Below, piece after piece: positions 34,590 through 43,794 of a DNA stretch of 64,000 nt. Within the stretch, counting starts at the first letter, position 1; each line of letters begins with the position of its first letter. Origin of the DNA: Aegilops tauschii subsp. strangulata (lineage: Eukaryota; Streptophyta; Magnoliopsida; Poales; Poaceae). The stretch is taken from the NCBI RefSeq assembly GCF_002575655.3, contig NC_053040.3, positions 354,569,267 to 354,633,266 on the forward strand, read 5' to 3'. Both the position numbers and the translations under genes were made by a program. A model generated the notes under the pieces. The model was not told the DNA's origin, did no database searches, and saw nothing but the letters and a program-made list of their open reading frames with translations.

Positions 34590-35547
34590 GAGCATCTACA
34601 GCCAGATATGTTAAATATGGCCTCTCAAACGTCTGCGGACGCATTCGGATATCTAATACTAGATTCTTAAATTCATATAAAAACATGCAAACAAAACAAA
34701 CTTACGTACTACGTCGATCACCTAGCTACTCCTCGTCGGAGATGTCGACAATCTCCATGCCGGCTCCGGCAGCATGGGCGGCATCTGCAGCTCCGGCGCC
34801 TTTGGCTGCTTCGCTCCGGCCTCCTCCTTCTCTATCTCCGTGTCGAGTTCGGCGTAAAGCGTGCCGGATTGGGCGACGGCGAACTCCGCCTCCGCCTGCT
34901 CCATGTTGAAGCCCGGCAGCTCTTGCTTCGGCAGCTGCGGCTCCGGCTGCTCCGCCTCCTCCACCTCAATCGGAACCAGCTCCTCTCCCTCCTCTTCCCC
35001 CGGCTGCTCCTTCTCCTCCTCCTCCGGCTCCGGCGAGTCCAGAGGCAGCCCGACAACAACGCGGGCGGCGCGCGCGGCTTGTCTCGCCTAGATCTCCTAC
35101 TGGATCTCGTACTAGCGCTCTGGCGTAAGCATTGCGTGGTAGGTGATCTTCCTTCGAACCATGGCGGAGCGCCAGAGCGTGGGCAGAGCGCCTGAGCGGG
35201 AGAGGGAGGAGGTGGATGGGTTAGGACTGGCGGCGTGAAGAGTTTGGGGGGGGGATGTGGATGGGCTAGTGTTGCGGGACGCCGGCCAGCTTAAATAGGC
35301 GGATTTCGCCTCGGGAGGTGAGCCGGAGCAGCGCCACGCGGCGTTCACATCGCAGCGACGAAGGAGGCGTCCCTAGGACTGCCGGGTTTCCGGGCGAGTC
35401 CGCGTGAGGCCCCTTCGTCAGTCCGTCCTACGTGACGGACGCGCCCGAACGCCCTTATATCCACTTCATATTTAGGCTGGATATGAGAGGTGTCTATCAG
35501 TCCGGACGTTTGAGGCCCGTTTAAGGAAGCTCGATACTGCATGCAGC
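34590..35547 (-). mobile_element. Harbinger-like non-autonomous element with a small decayed gene
   Basis: Left end AGAGCATCTACAGCCAGATA, then GGCCTCTCAAACGTCTGCGG, pairs inversely with GACGTTTGAGGCCCGTTTAA near 35498-35518. These are typical ends of Triticeae PIF/Harbinger-type elements; I could not fix the target duplication. It encloses the small gene at 34726-35162 and lies about 850 bp upstream of the MIR394 TATA box. Confidence 0.55.
34726..35162 (-). pseudogene. Small acidic-tailed protein gene of the Harbinger-like element
   Basis: An ATG at 35162 starts MVRRKITYHAMLTPER and then meets three in-frame TAG codons within about ten codons. Beyond them a Glu/Pro-rich frame is open (VVVGLPLDSPEPEEEEKEQ to MPPMLPEP). 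A one-base loss near 34760 diverts the end; in the shifted frame it closes as GMEIVDISDEE. The acidic DE-rich end resembles that of the 311-codon ORF at 39253-40188 (VDLTNADEE), suggesting related accessory proteins. Function unknown. Confidence 0.5.
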
Positions 35548-36393
35548 GCGATGCCCATTTATTGCGGACTCAGCTTAGGTTTTACGTGTCAGCCATACAA
35601 AGCAGAGCATGTCCAGGCTCGGACATAATGGTTCTGGTCAAGACATACGGCCGGTCAACAACCAGCTTTTTGTGAAGATACTAAAATGCACGAAAACGAT
35701 CCAGGGTCGCACAAACTACAGGGAGTGCATGAGTGACGAGTCCCCGTTATATTTCCTTGAATAATCATGCAAAAGGAACCAGTATGTGACAGTAGCATCC
35801 ACACCAATCTATTTTTAATCCAGGGGCATCACGTTAGACACGTCGAAGCTCTCTGCTGCAACCCTAAAAAGAGAGTGCTCCACACACTCTCTCCTCAATC
35901 ACTCGTCTCAATCTGGATCCTGCCAAAGCCTACTCGCCTACGCCCCCACCAACGTGACTTTCTGGCCGTGGCTGCCCCCACGCGCACGCAGTGACTTTCA
36001 GCAAATACTACAGCGCAGTATAATCCCACTGGTAGTAGTTCTCTGTTTTTTAGTATCACTGAACTCTTGCTCCCAAAAGAACCATGATTTTTACCTCCTT
36101 TTGACGGTAGAATCAGAGGCGGGGTAGAAAGGAGCGCAGCATAGCACCCAAAGGAGGAGTAGCTACGTTGTGTGCAGTGTCACAGATCAAAGCATATTTA
36201 TTACTGATAGTACTACTAGAATAGCCATGGCTGGAGCTCTCATCTGGTAGTATCAAATCCGTCAGATCTCCCACACGGCACACACGAAACGCAGAGACCA
36301 AGAAGCACAATCTCGTCCGCGCGAGATCTGCCGCCCCCGCATCACCCAGCCCCCCTCGCGAGCCACAGCGTAACCCTAGCCGCCCACTGTAGT
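35548..36393. other. Region upstream of MIR394
   Basis: About 850 bp of low-copy DNA with no transposon ends seen. It probably holds the microRNA promoter. A - strand frame of 190 codons here runs across the TATA box and hairpin and resembles no protein, so it is treated as chance. Confidence 0.5.
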
Positions 36394-36404
36394 CTCTATA
36401 AATA
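36394..36404 (+). promoter_or_regulatory. TATA box of MIR394
   Basis: TCTATAAATAG lies about 150 bp upstream of the mature microRNA in a GC-rich leader context, followed by GAGAGCGAGAGAG near 36436. Transcription would start near 36430. Confidence 0.65.
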
Positions 36405-36550
36405 GCACGCCCTGTAAAGGCCACTTCGCCATCAGAGAGCGAGAGAGTAGCACCCCAGCGGGTAGCCGTCCATGGAGGAGAGAGCTTGGAGCAAGGAAGT
36501 TGCAGCACTAGCCATGTGGGCTTGCCAAAGGGGCGCTTACCGAGAGCTCT

Positions 36551-36570
36551 TTGGCATTCTGTCCACCTCC
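36551..36570 (+). ncRNA. miR394: Mature miR394
   Basis: TTGGCATTCTGTCCACCTCC, all 20 nt identical to the conserved plant miR394 sequence as I know it. It begins with U, as preferred by AGO1. Confidence 0.96.
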
Positions 36571-36624
36571 TTGTGAATCTTGCAGGGGAGATCTCACGAT
36601 CTGTCGAGCTTGCGGGTTGCTTGG

Positions 36625-36644
36625 AGGTGGGCATACTGCCAATG
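36625..36644 (+). ncRNA. miR394: miR394* strand
   Basis: AGGTGGGCATACTGCCAATG on the 3' arm is complementary to the mature strand with a small central bulge and leaves the short 3' overhang expected of Dicer processing. It matches the star sequence known from cereals. Confidence 0.88.
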
Positions 36645-36720
36645 GAGCTGTGTAGGCCTCCCTTTGTAAAACCCATATGGCACAAATTAGGACGGGCTTC
36701 TTGCCTAGTTTAGTTTTTCT

Positions 36721-38370
36721 CCTGCTTGAGAGAGTAGGTTAGGTTATTGCCAGGCTTGATGATGATCTTTGCAAAATTCTAGGCTCCTTTTCTGGCTTTC
36801 TGAGAGTGCTGCCTCTTGTGTTCTTGGTGGACGCTGTGGTTCATCATGATGTGCCTTTTGGGGAAGATTTAGGGCAAGTTATATCTGCGCGTACATGCTA
36901 GTTCTTGTCTGTTTTTGTTGCATCTTAACCGAAGTGTTTCTTGTTTTAGCTCATTCCGGGGGAGGAAAGATGGGGGTTTTCAGCATGGCTTTCTTTTGGA
37001 TCTGCAGTTTTCTCCCTGTTCCCTATTGGCAAAGTTCTTCCATTCTCCCTGTTTTTCTTCCCATGCAGGGCCCTTCTTTGAAACTTTAATGAGTGTTCTC
37101 AAACATCCCAGCATGTGACAATGAGAAGTTCTGTAAGTCGCCAACCTTTGCTATGATTGCTCCGGATTTGATGTATTGGCTGAAATACGAAGCGCCTATT
37201 CAAGCACGAGACTATGGTACATACTTCATTGCCATACTCATGGGTTCTCTCCTTCGTTAGGGTTTTGTGCCTGTGAGAGACAGGTGATGGTAATCATGAG
37301 ATGTAGTTCTCTTTTCTGTGCCTTATCATTTCCTCCATCTGTGCATCTGCCTCGTTATCATTATTGTATTGCGCTTGTACCAATAAATTTTGTCGTAAAT
37401 GCACGATTCATTGCAGTAGAAGAGCTTTCATGCGCTTCATGATTTCAGCCGTAGACCCTGCTGCAATTGCTAGTAGTACAACTGTCTGCGTATTTTATTT
37501 TTCTTTGTATTGTATATTGGGTTGTTTTGATAAATCAGATAGTATATGAGTATGCTATAGTCCACAACTTTAGCTGTCGGTCGTACGTACGTGTCTTTAT
37601 ATAGCTTTACCCAACAGGGATTAATCATTATCAGCTCCGAAAATGCAACGGGGATCCTTGCTTCTTGCGAACGAGTTTGCATGGCATACTATTGTTCGAT
37701 TGGTGATCAGTACTTGAGTTCATCAGCATTATATACTCGTCCAAGAACGATGAATAAATCGCAAGCTGAAGAAAAGAGAGCATATTTCATCATCACTGGA
37801 TCATGGAATTTTCGTTCTATGTATGCGTGTTAGTAAGTATTGGTTAAACAGTACATTTGTCATTTATATGCGATGTCTGGCGTAACCTAATATTCAATAT
37901 TATTAGCTTAGCGATCCTCGCCAGACAACTAAGAGCTGCGTCGAAGACTGCATACACCTACCCGGTTCGCATTTTGCCGTTCCAGTTTGTAATTTACCTG
38001 CATCCGAATTATGCACAAATTTATAGCTCGGTCTGAAGCATTGCCCTCCTATTTTTGTTATTTTCAACTTGTCCAATTGTCTCCGAAGAAAAAACTTTTG
38101 TCAATATGGTTATGTTTTTTGCACAATATTTATATGTAAGCTCACTGAATTTGCAATTTGGACAAGTTTGCGGAAGTAGAAATGGTTGGAGGAGGAAGAA
38201 AGTTGAAGGAAAGAGAAAGAAGGACGATCGTTGGATCTTAATCTAATATGTCTTTTTTCTTGTATTTTATCTAGCTTTTTTCACTTTTGTTTTTTGAGGG
38301 GGAGCTTCTTTTTCACTCTGGAGATTGTAATTCTTCTTCTACTGGCCCAATTTTTAAAGCCCCGTTTGCT
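36721..38370 (+). other. Low-copy DNA downstream of MIR394
   Basis: No long frame and no transposon ends. T-rich stretches and intron-like phrases (CTTGTTTTAGCTC near 36943) would fit the 3' part of a microRNA host transcript, but I cannot define exons. Confidence 0.4.
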
Positions 38371-38630
38371 TGTACTCTCTTCGTTTTTATTCATTATGTA
38401 TATTAGCTTTGTTATAAGTTAAAATTATAACTTTGATCAAGTTCATAGAAAAAAATCATTAACATATGCAATATCAAATAACACCATTATTTCCTAAAAA
38501 AACTCGATTAGATCCAATCCATCGCTGTATATTTTTTACATCATATGCAATATTGTAATATTAATATTATTGTCTATAAACTTGCTCAAACTTTAGAAAA
38601 TTTGTCAGTGGCTTAGTAGTACCTATCATC
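38371..38630. mobile_element. Degenerate Stowaway-like MITE
   Basis: Left end TACTCTCTTCGTTTTTATTC resembles the Stowaway terminal repeat, and TTGATCAAGTTCATAGAAAA pairs inversely with TCTATAAACTTGCTCAAACT. The right terminus is eroded, so the boundary is approximate. Confidence 0.5.
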
Positions 38631-39252
38631 GTTGAAATGACTGTCTACGACTGATCAATGATCTGTTTATTAAGCATGTTCGTTCTATTTCTAAGCCCCT
38701 GCGTGCATTTATTGGGATGGTCCAGCATACTGGTTTGCAAACTTATCTTTCGGCCGATCAATCAGTTCCCATAATATTGTCGGTTTCCCAGATAGATTCT
38801 TGACACCGCCACACCTTTCACGCTATCATCCGTGCAGCCGTGCGGCTGTATTATTTTCGCACGGCTGCACTATTTTCTTTCGAAAAGGAGGATGTGCAGT
38901 TGTATGTAACGCATGACCCAAAATGGACGTGCGTTTCGTTTTGTCCGGATTTCAATCGTTTGAGGTAGAAAAATAAACACGCCCGTCCAATTGCGATTGT
39001 GCGGCCGTCGGTGTGTCTAACCGGCCCGCCGCATCCCAAACCGTCCGTGTTTTTAGACTTCATTTTTGGCCCCCAAAAAACCCTAAATAAAGGTTGCAAA
39101 TAATATAAAAACATAAATATCAACATTAAAACGTTCACACGTCCACAATAGCCAAGTTCAATACAGTTCTTAATTAAACTAAAACTTAAAAGACATAAAA
39201 TAGATAAGGCTCATCGCCGGTGAGGCCATCGTCATCTTTAGGAGTCACCGTC

Positions 39253-40188
39253 CTACTCCTCGTCGGCGTTGGTGAGGTCGACATATGGAGTTGGCTGCCA
39301 AAGGTGGGATGGCGGCCCCTGCCAGACCATAGGCGTCTGCTGTGGTGACCACGACAACGTGGCTGACCATGGGTCGATACCCATGGAGTTGGCCACCTTC
39401 GGCGCCGTGGACGACCAGCTCCATCGCTGGCCCGCCAGACGCTGGTTCCACGCAGCAATGGGTAGCTCCTCCACCACCTCCTCCTTGACGGCCATGTCCA
39501 GCTCCCGGATAGCCACGCCGCCGGCCGCAGAGAGGGCCAACTGGGTTTCCAGGCCCTCCCATTGGCGCTCGTCGTGGGTGTTCATGGAGTCCTCCATGAC
39601 CCGCCTCATGAGCTTGGCCTCCTCCTCCCCGGTCATGGGAGGTGGCGGGGACGGGGATGGAGATGGCATCGGCGTGATGCCGCGCACACGCCTACGGCCG
39701 CACGTTTGGGGCAGGCTGTTAGCATGAGCAAGGCGCGGGCGGCGCGGGCTTGGAGGACGACCGACAAAAAAGGATTGCAGCCGCAGGTCGTGCTCGTCGC
39801 GGAGCCACGTACCCCACAACGGCAAATCAATGGCATACGTGCGGTCATAAAGCAAATCCGGTGTCAAGCGGGCGCGGCGTCGGTCAATATCCTCGCGGCG
39901 GACGCGACCGCTTACCGTCACTGGTGGGATTGGCACGCGATCCGCGGAGAGATGCCAATTGTTGGGGAGGTGGGCATCTCCCCATGGGAGTGGCGTCGCT
40001 GTCACCCAGTAGCGCCGGCGGATGTCGGCGGAGACGTATGGCCTACTACGCTGTGGGGCCTCCGGCGGCGCGATGTCGAACGCGGGCGGAGCAGATGGTG
40101 CGGGCGGCGCGAACCTGGCGGAGCAGTGGCGGCCAGAGGAGCCGGCCTCATGGTCGTGCTTCCCCTTGCTGATCCAATGCCAGCCCAT
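39253..40188 (-). CDS. Intact 311-residue ORF of the Harbinger-like element, unknown function
   Basis: ATG at 40188 (MGWHWISKGKHDHEAG) leads to a single uninterrupted frame ending VDLTNADEE. It starts basic and Pro/Ala-rich, has a central RRRYWVTATPLPWGDAHLP-like section and an Arg-rich part, a Pro/Ser run (PSPSPSPPPP, about residue 185), a predicted helix (GEEEAKLMRRVMEDSMNTHD) and an acidic end. I recognise it as a kind of hypothetical protein repeated widely in wheat transposons, with no assigned domain; it is not a transposase. Codon use is strongly GC3-rich, unlike the AT-rich flanks. That it is unbroken when nearly every other element gene here is broken is notable. Confidence 0.6.
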   Translation of the reverse strand: MGWHWISKGKHDHEAGSSGRHCSARFAPPAPSAPPAFDIAPPEAPQRSRPYVSADIRRRYWVTATPLPWGDAHLPNNWHLSADRVPIPPVTVSGRVRREDIDRRRARLTPDLLYDRTYAIDLPLWGTWLRDEHDLRLQSFFVGRPPSPRRPRLAHANSLPQTCGRRRVRGITPMPSPSPSPPPPMTGEEEAKLMRRVMEDSMNTHDERQWEGLETQLALSAAGGVAIRELDMAVKEEVVEELPIAAWNQRLAGQRWSWSSTAPKVANSMGIDPWSATLSWSPQQTPMVWQGPPSHLWQPTPYVDLTNADEE

Positions 40189-40537
40189 GGCGCCGCCGGG
40201 AAGGTGGATGACTGGGATGCGACGTCTAGGGTTTGCTAGCTCGTGTCGGGGCTCGAGGAGGCAGGCCGGCTAGGAAGTGGAAGTTGTGGATTGGCCGGTT
40301 CACGACTTCCACATTAAGGACGACGATCCACCACCTGGGTGGCTGACAGCCGGGGCTCGCCGCACGTGCGCATTCATTTTGGGCAGTGAAGGTAGGTGGA
40401 CGGCCGCCGCGCGTCTTTGAGGCGGACGACGAGCAAGCGTGTGCCCGCCCGTTCGGCGTATGTGTGGATACAAATCGGGTGCAGGTTTACGCCGAAAATG
40501 GAGCTGGTCGGACGTCAAACGGTCAAACGGACAAAAA

Positions 40538-40672
40538 GAGTTAATTACACTATTGATACATAAACTTGCAGCGAGGGTACAATTTCATACAAAATCTTGC
40601 AGATTGACTCAAGTTAGCCCCTAAACTTACTTTGTGGGAACAAACGGATACAAATTAGTCCGAAACCTGCCC
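40538..40672 (+). repeat. Left terminal inverted repeat of the Mutator-like element
   Basis: About 135 bp, GAGTTAATTACAC onward. Its inverted partner at 55148-55282 matches at most positions, including CATAAACTTGCAGCG and GATACAAATTAGT. Confidence 0.88.
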
Positions 40673-41082
40673 GTCGGATGAGAGGCACACATCGGTCACT
40701 TCGGTTTTCGTTTCTCATCGGCCCTTTCGTCTTTCTGTTTCTCGTCGGCGACGGTGCGATGGTCGCCGCGGACGAAATCGACGTTGGATGGAGCCGCGTC
40801 CTCGCGGCATTGGTGAGTTTCCGCCTGACTACGGTATGAAATCACTTTCCTTCTTCTATGTCGGATTGTCCCACCTGTAACGGCGTCTCTTATCGCTAGG
40901 GTTTTCATCCGGTCTGATCAGTGGTATATTCGCTCGCATATGGTTTTTCTATGGTGCGTATGGTTGACAATTAGGCATCGGTAGATGAAAGGTGTTGTTT
41001 TGTGGTATTTCCGCCCGCTTGTCATAGTTTACTGAAACCCGTGTTGGGTGTGATGTTGAGAGTTGCAGAAAGTAGTGTTCTG

Positions 41083-41598
41083 CTACAGTGGAGTTGCTGT
41101 TGTTTGATCATAATCTTGTGATGTGATTACTTTCATAGTTTTGTGACTGAAAGAAGTGTCGTTTAAATCTTGAAAGTCTAGAAACCTACGCCCTGCGTCG
41201 AATCCTTCTGCACACACTCTAAGAACAGGGCTACGAAAATGCCCGCAATTCTCCTTCTTCTCAATGTCATAAAAGTCAGGGCAATACTCAGATGGTGGAA
41301 TAAACCCATCAAAATGATACTCAATGGCCATTTGCATTTGATTGTGCAAAAATTGTTGAGTTCTACTCACAAAGTCACATACTGTAGGACACGAGAAATT
41401 ACGAATAGAAAAGCACCTCCGGATTTTTTGGGCCAAAATGAAGCTCAGATGTCACCCGCCATTCTTCAGTACAACCGTTGCCCAGGCCGCCATCGGGACC
41501 GACATTGCCACCGCCGTCGGGACCGACATTGCCACCGCCGTCGGGACCGACATTGCCACCGCCGTCGCCCATGGGCCATGCGCCCACGAGGAGACTAT
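41083..41598 (-). pseudogene. Gene fragment carried by the Mutator-like element (possible GRF-type zinc finger)
   Basis: On the - strand the frame entering from the CACTA insertion site (ADSLLVGAWPMGDGGGN, spliced in sense across 54878/41598) passes a 24-bp repeat coding GGGNVGPD three times and ends at 41399. A shifted frame then reads RCFSIRNFSCPTVCDFVS, YCPDFYDIEKKENCGHF and LRVCAEGFDAGRRFL to 41083. Cys spacing with 'GRRFL' recalls GRF-type zinc fingers found beside plant Mutator genes, but no complete domain is present. It may be a captured host fragment; the donor is unknown. Confidence in function is low. Confidence 0.4.
41494..41565 (-). repeat. 24-bp tandem repeat, three copies, in frame
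   Basis: Unit CGGGACCGACATTGCCACCG plus CCGT, three near-identical copies at 41494, 41518 and 41542. On the - strand each adds eight residues (GGGNVGPD) to the fragment described at 41083-41598. Confidence 0.9.
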
Positions 41599-41639
41599 CA
41601 CTAGTAGAAAACTGGGCTTTGGTCACAGGAAAATATTCA

Positions 41640-41930
41640 CATTAGTCCGGGTTCAGTCACGAACTGGGACTAATGTGAGCATTGGTCCCGGTTCATGCGG
41701 CCAGGGGCCTGCCGGGCCTCGTGGGGGCATTGGTCCCGGTTCGTCCGGCCCCTTTGGTCCCGGTTGGTGGGACAAACCGGGACCAATGTGCCTCGCTCCT
41801 GGCCCACCACCATTGGTCCCGGTTGGTGGCTTGAACCGGGAACCAGAGGCTCACCCTTTAGTCCCGGTTCATACCACAAACAGGGACTAAAGGGTTGGTC
41901 CTAGTAGCGGTCAGAGTTTAGTCCCACCTC
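41640..41930. repeat. Left subterminal repeat array of the CACTA element
   Basis: Multiple GGTCCCGGTT / AACCGGGACC and TTAGTCCCGG motifs on both strands. In CACTA elements such arrays bind the element's own DNA-binding protein and position the transposase. Confidence 0.85.
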
Positions 41931-41995
41931 GCCAACCGAAGGGCGCTCACACCGGTTTATAAGCCCGTCCCTCTTTGCCTTGTTGAGCTCCTCTC

Positions 41996-42126
41996 AAAAT
42001 GAAAATAGATGCCCTTATACAGGGAATTTGACCTAAATTCATAGTAAATTTCTTTCAATTTCATAGAAATTTATTATGAATTTAGGTTGAATTTTCTCTA
42101 TAGGCGCATCTATGTTCATTTTTTTA
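41996..42126. repeat. Palindromic repeat (hairpin or MITE-like)
   Basis: AAAATGAAAATAGATGCCC and GGGAATTTGACCTAAATTCA on the left pair with TGAATTTAGGTTGAATTTTC and GGCGCATCTATGTTCATTTT on the right, arms of about 55 bp around an AT-rich loop. It could be a small foldback element inside the CACTA; no clear target duplication seen. Confidence 0.75.
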
Positions 42127-42402
42127 TAGTAAATAAAATAAATAAACCTTAATAAAATAAATAAAAATAAATAAACCTTAATAAAATAAAATAAAATAAA
42201 CTATAGTAACTAAAATAAATAAACCTTAATAAATTAAATAAAAATAGCAGTAGTAAAATAAATAAAAATAGCAGCAGTAAAATAAATAAAAATAAAATAA
42301 ATAAAGTAAAATACATAAGTAATTAGAAACAAAATGGAATAAAATAAATAAGTTTTTTGTTGTAAGTAGAAACAAAACAAAATAAATAAAGCAAAAGAGA
42401 AA

Positions 42403-42830
42403 ACAAAAAACATGGAAAAAAATTATGCCACCTACTGGGCCACCACGGCCTGAATACGACTTGAAACCCATCCATGGGCCAGGATTCAGGCCCGCAGAAG
42501 GCCCAGTAGGCCCCACAGGCAAAGAGAACGGTTAGGCCCGAAAGCCTGCAGTTGAGAGGAGCTCGAGAGGGTGGGCGCAGCAGCGCTTATAAACCACTCT
42601 CGAGCTCTCTCAACTAGCGAGGTGGGACTAAACTTTTGACGCGGGGCAGCACAAGGCCTTTGGTCCCGGTTGGTGCCACCAACCGGGACTAAAGGGGGGC
42701 ATTGGTCCCGGTTCGTGGCACCAACCGGGACCAAAGGCCTTTAGTCCCGGTTGGTGCCACGAACCGGGACCAATGAGTTGCCTATATATACCCCATCGCC
42801 ACAGCAGAGCACTCCACAGTGCTCTGTTTT
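42403..42830 (+). promoter_or_regulatory. Promoter-proximal block of the transposase unit (copy 1)
   Basis: Order: AT-rich (AATAAAATAAA)n tract (42130-42400), CCACCTACTGGGCC, GGCCTGAATACGACTTGAAA, GAGGAGCTCGA, AGCGAGGTGGGACTAAAC, a GGTCCCGGTT array, then TATATATACC at 42784-42793. The same order recurs at 48162-48665 before the second gene. Transcription probably starts near 42815. Confidence 0.7.
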
Positions 42831-43165
42831 TCTGGCCGGCGAGGGGAGGGCATTTGGGTGCTCTAGCTCACCTCCTATGCACGTGAGGTGTTCGATGAAA
42901 TGTCTGAGCCACACTAGTTAATCTTTCTCCTCTCGAAACTCGACCTCCGAGCTCCATTTCCCCCGAGATTTGTCTAGGTTTAGCGGTCCGTCACGTCCCG
43001 TCCCCGTCTTCACCGCCGTCGATCGCCCGCGCCGATCTCGTCGCCAGCACCACCGTGGTGAGCCTCTTGTTCTTATCTTCTTTCTGAAAGAAAAAAAATT
43101 CTTACTTTAGATAGATACTTGTCTAATTTTGTTACTTTTATTAGTCCTTCTTATTACATAGTGCG

Positions 43166-43610
43166 ATGGTTTTGGTATCCGCCCCTGTCGGCCCTCGTCC
43201 TGTCTATGCTTCGGATGTGGTATATATTATCTTTTATAACTATTTGGTTCATTTATTGTTTATGACAAATATGCCGACCAACGTGACATAGATTTTATTT
43301 ATCTAGGAGGTGGTTGAACCGGAAATTCTAACCGACCCTATTGTCGAGAGGTTAAATTTAGTTGAAGAAGAAAACAATTACTTGAAGGAAAAAATAAAAA
43401 ATTGAGGAGGAGAAGATGATATTGGAGTTGCATGTTGCGGATGTCGTCGATGATCACAAGATCAAGATGGATGCAATGCGCTTGAAGATTAGAAAGATTA
43501 GAAAATATGCCATTCATACCGAGGCTTGGTATCATTATGCCGTTGGATCAATTGTTACCTTGGTTGCGATTATGATCGCATTTGTGTTCGCATTGAAATG
43601 TTTTACATAG
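43166..43610 (+). pseudogene. Small CACTA accessory gene: coiled coil plus one membrane segment
   Basis: Exon 1 (43166-43219) encodes MVLVSAPVGPRPVYASDV and ends at a GT donor. After an 87-bp intron with an AG at 43305-43306, exon 2 continues in phase (EVVEPEILTDPIVERLNLVE) into a heptad-like coiled coil. A length change in the A tract at about 43388-43402 shifts frame; the shifted frame reads on (MILELHVADVVDDHKIKMD) and ends in a hydrophobic stretch, AVGSIVTLVAIMIAFVFALK, then CFT and TAG. Total about 118 residues. It sits between the promoter block and the transposase ATG, so it could be a leader cistron or separate transcript. I know no function; similar predicted proteins are, as I recall, repeated in wheat. 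Confidence 0.55.
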
Positions 43611-43794
43611 TTTCAATGTATGGTTTATTTAATTATATGCTCTAGAGAGCTATATATATGTTGTTAGATGAGAACTATGTATGTACTTTGGTTTTAATGT
43701 GATGATGAACTTCTATTAATTTGGTCACTTACTTATCTATTCATGATGTTCTGTAATGGTTTTTGACACACTTAATTATATATAATGCACGCAG

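Larger units (their letters stand above)
36541..36655 (+). ncRNA. MIR394: pre-miR394 hairpin
   Basis: The 5' arm GAGCTCTTTGGCATTCTG continues into GTCCACCTCC and folds on the 3' arm GGAGGTGGGCATACTGCCAA followed by TGGAGCT. The outer stem AGCTC/GGAGCT closes it, with a loop of about 50 nt. Mature on the 5' arm and star on the 3' arm match the known arrangement of MIR394. Both arms are conserved and an RNA product is expected, so I treat this as functional. Confidence 0.93.
36430..36720 (+). ncRNA. MIR394: MIR394 primary transcript, 5' part including the hairpin
   Basis: RNA polymerase II transcript inferred from the TATA box and the conserved hairpin. The 3' end is not visible; transcribed sequence may extend into the low-copy DNA to about 38.3 kb. 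miR394 in plants directs cleavage of an F-box mRNA (LEAF CURLING RESPONSIVENESS) acting in shoot meristem and leaf development and in stress responses. No transposon interrupts the hairpin. Confidence 0.6.

Noticed and set aside
36113..36685. 190-codon - strand frame across MIR394
   Set aside because: Overlaps the microRNA hairpin and TATA box on the other strand, without recognisable domain.
39562..40239. 225-codon + frame opposite the Harbinger ORF
   Set aside because: Antisense shadow of the 311-codon ORF, produced by its GC-rich codons.
41640..41930. CRISPR-like appearance of short palindromic repeats
   Set aside because: Repeats are CACTA subterminal motifs in both orientations with irregular spacing, in a plant element; no cas genes.
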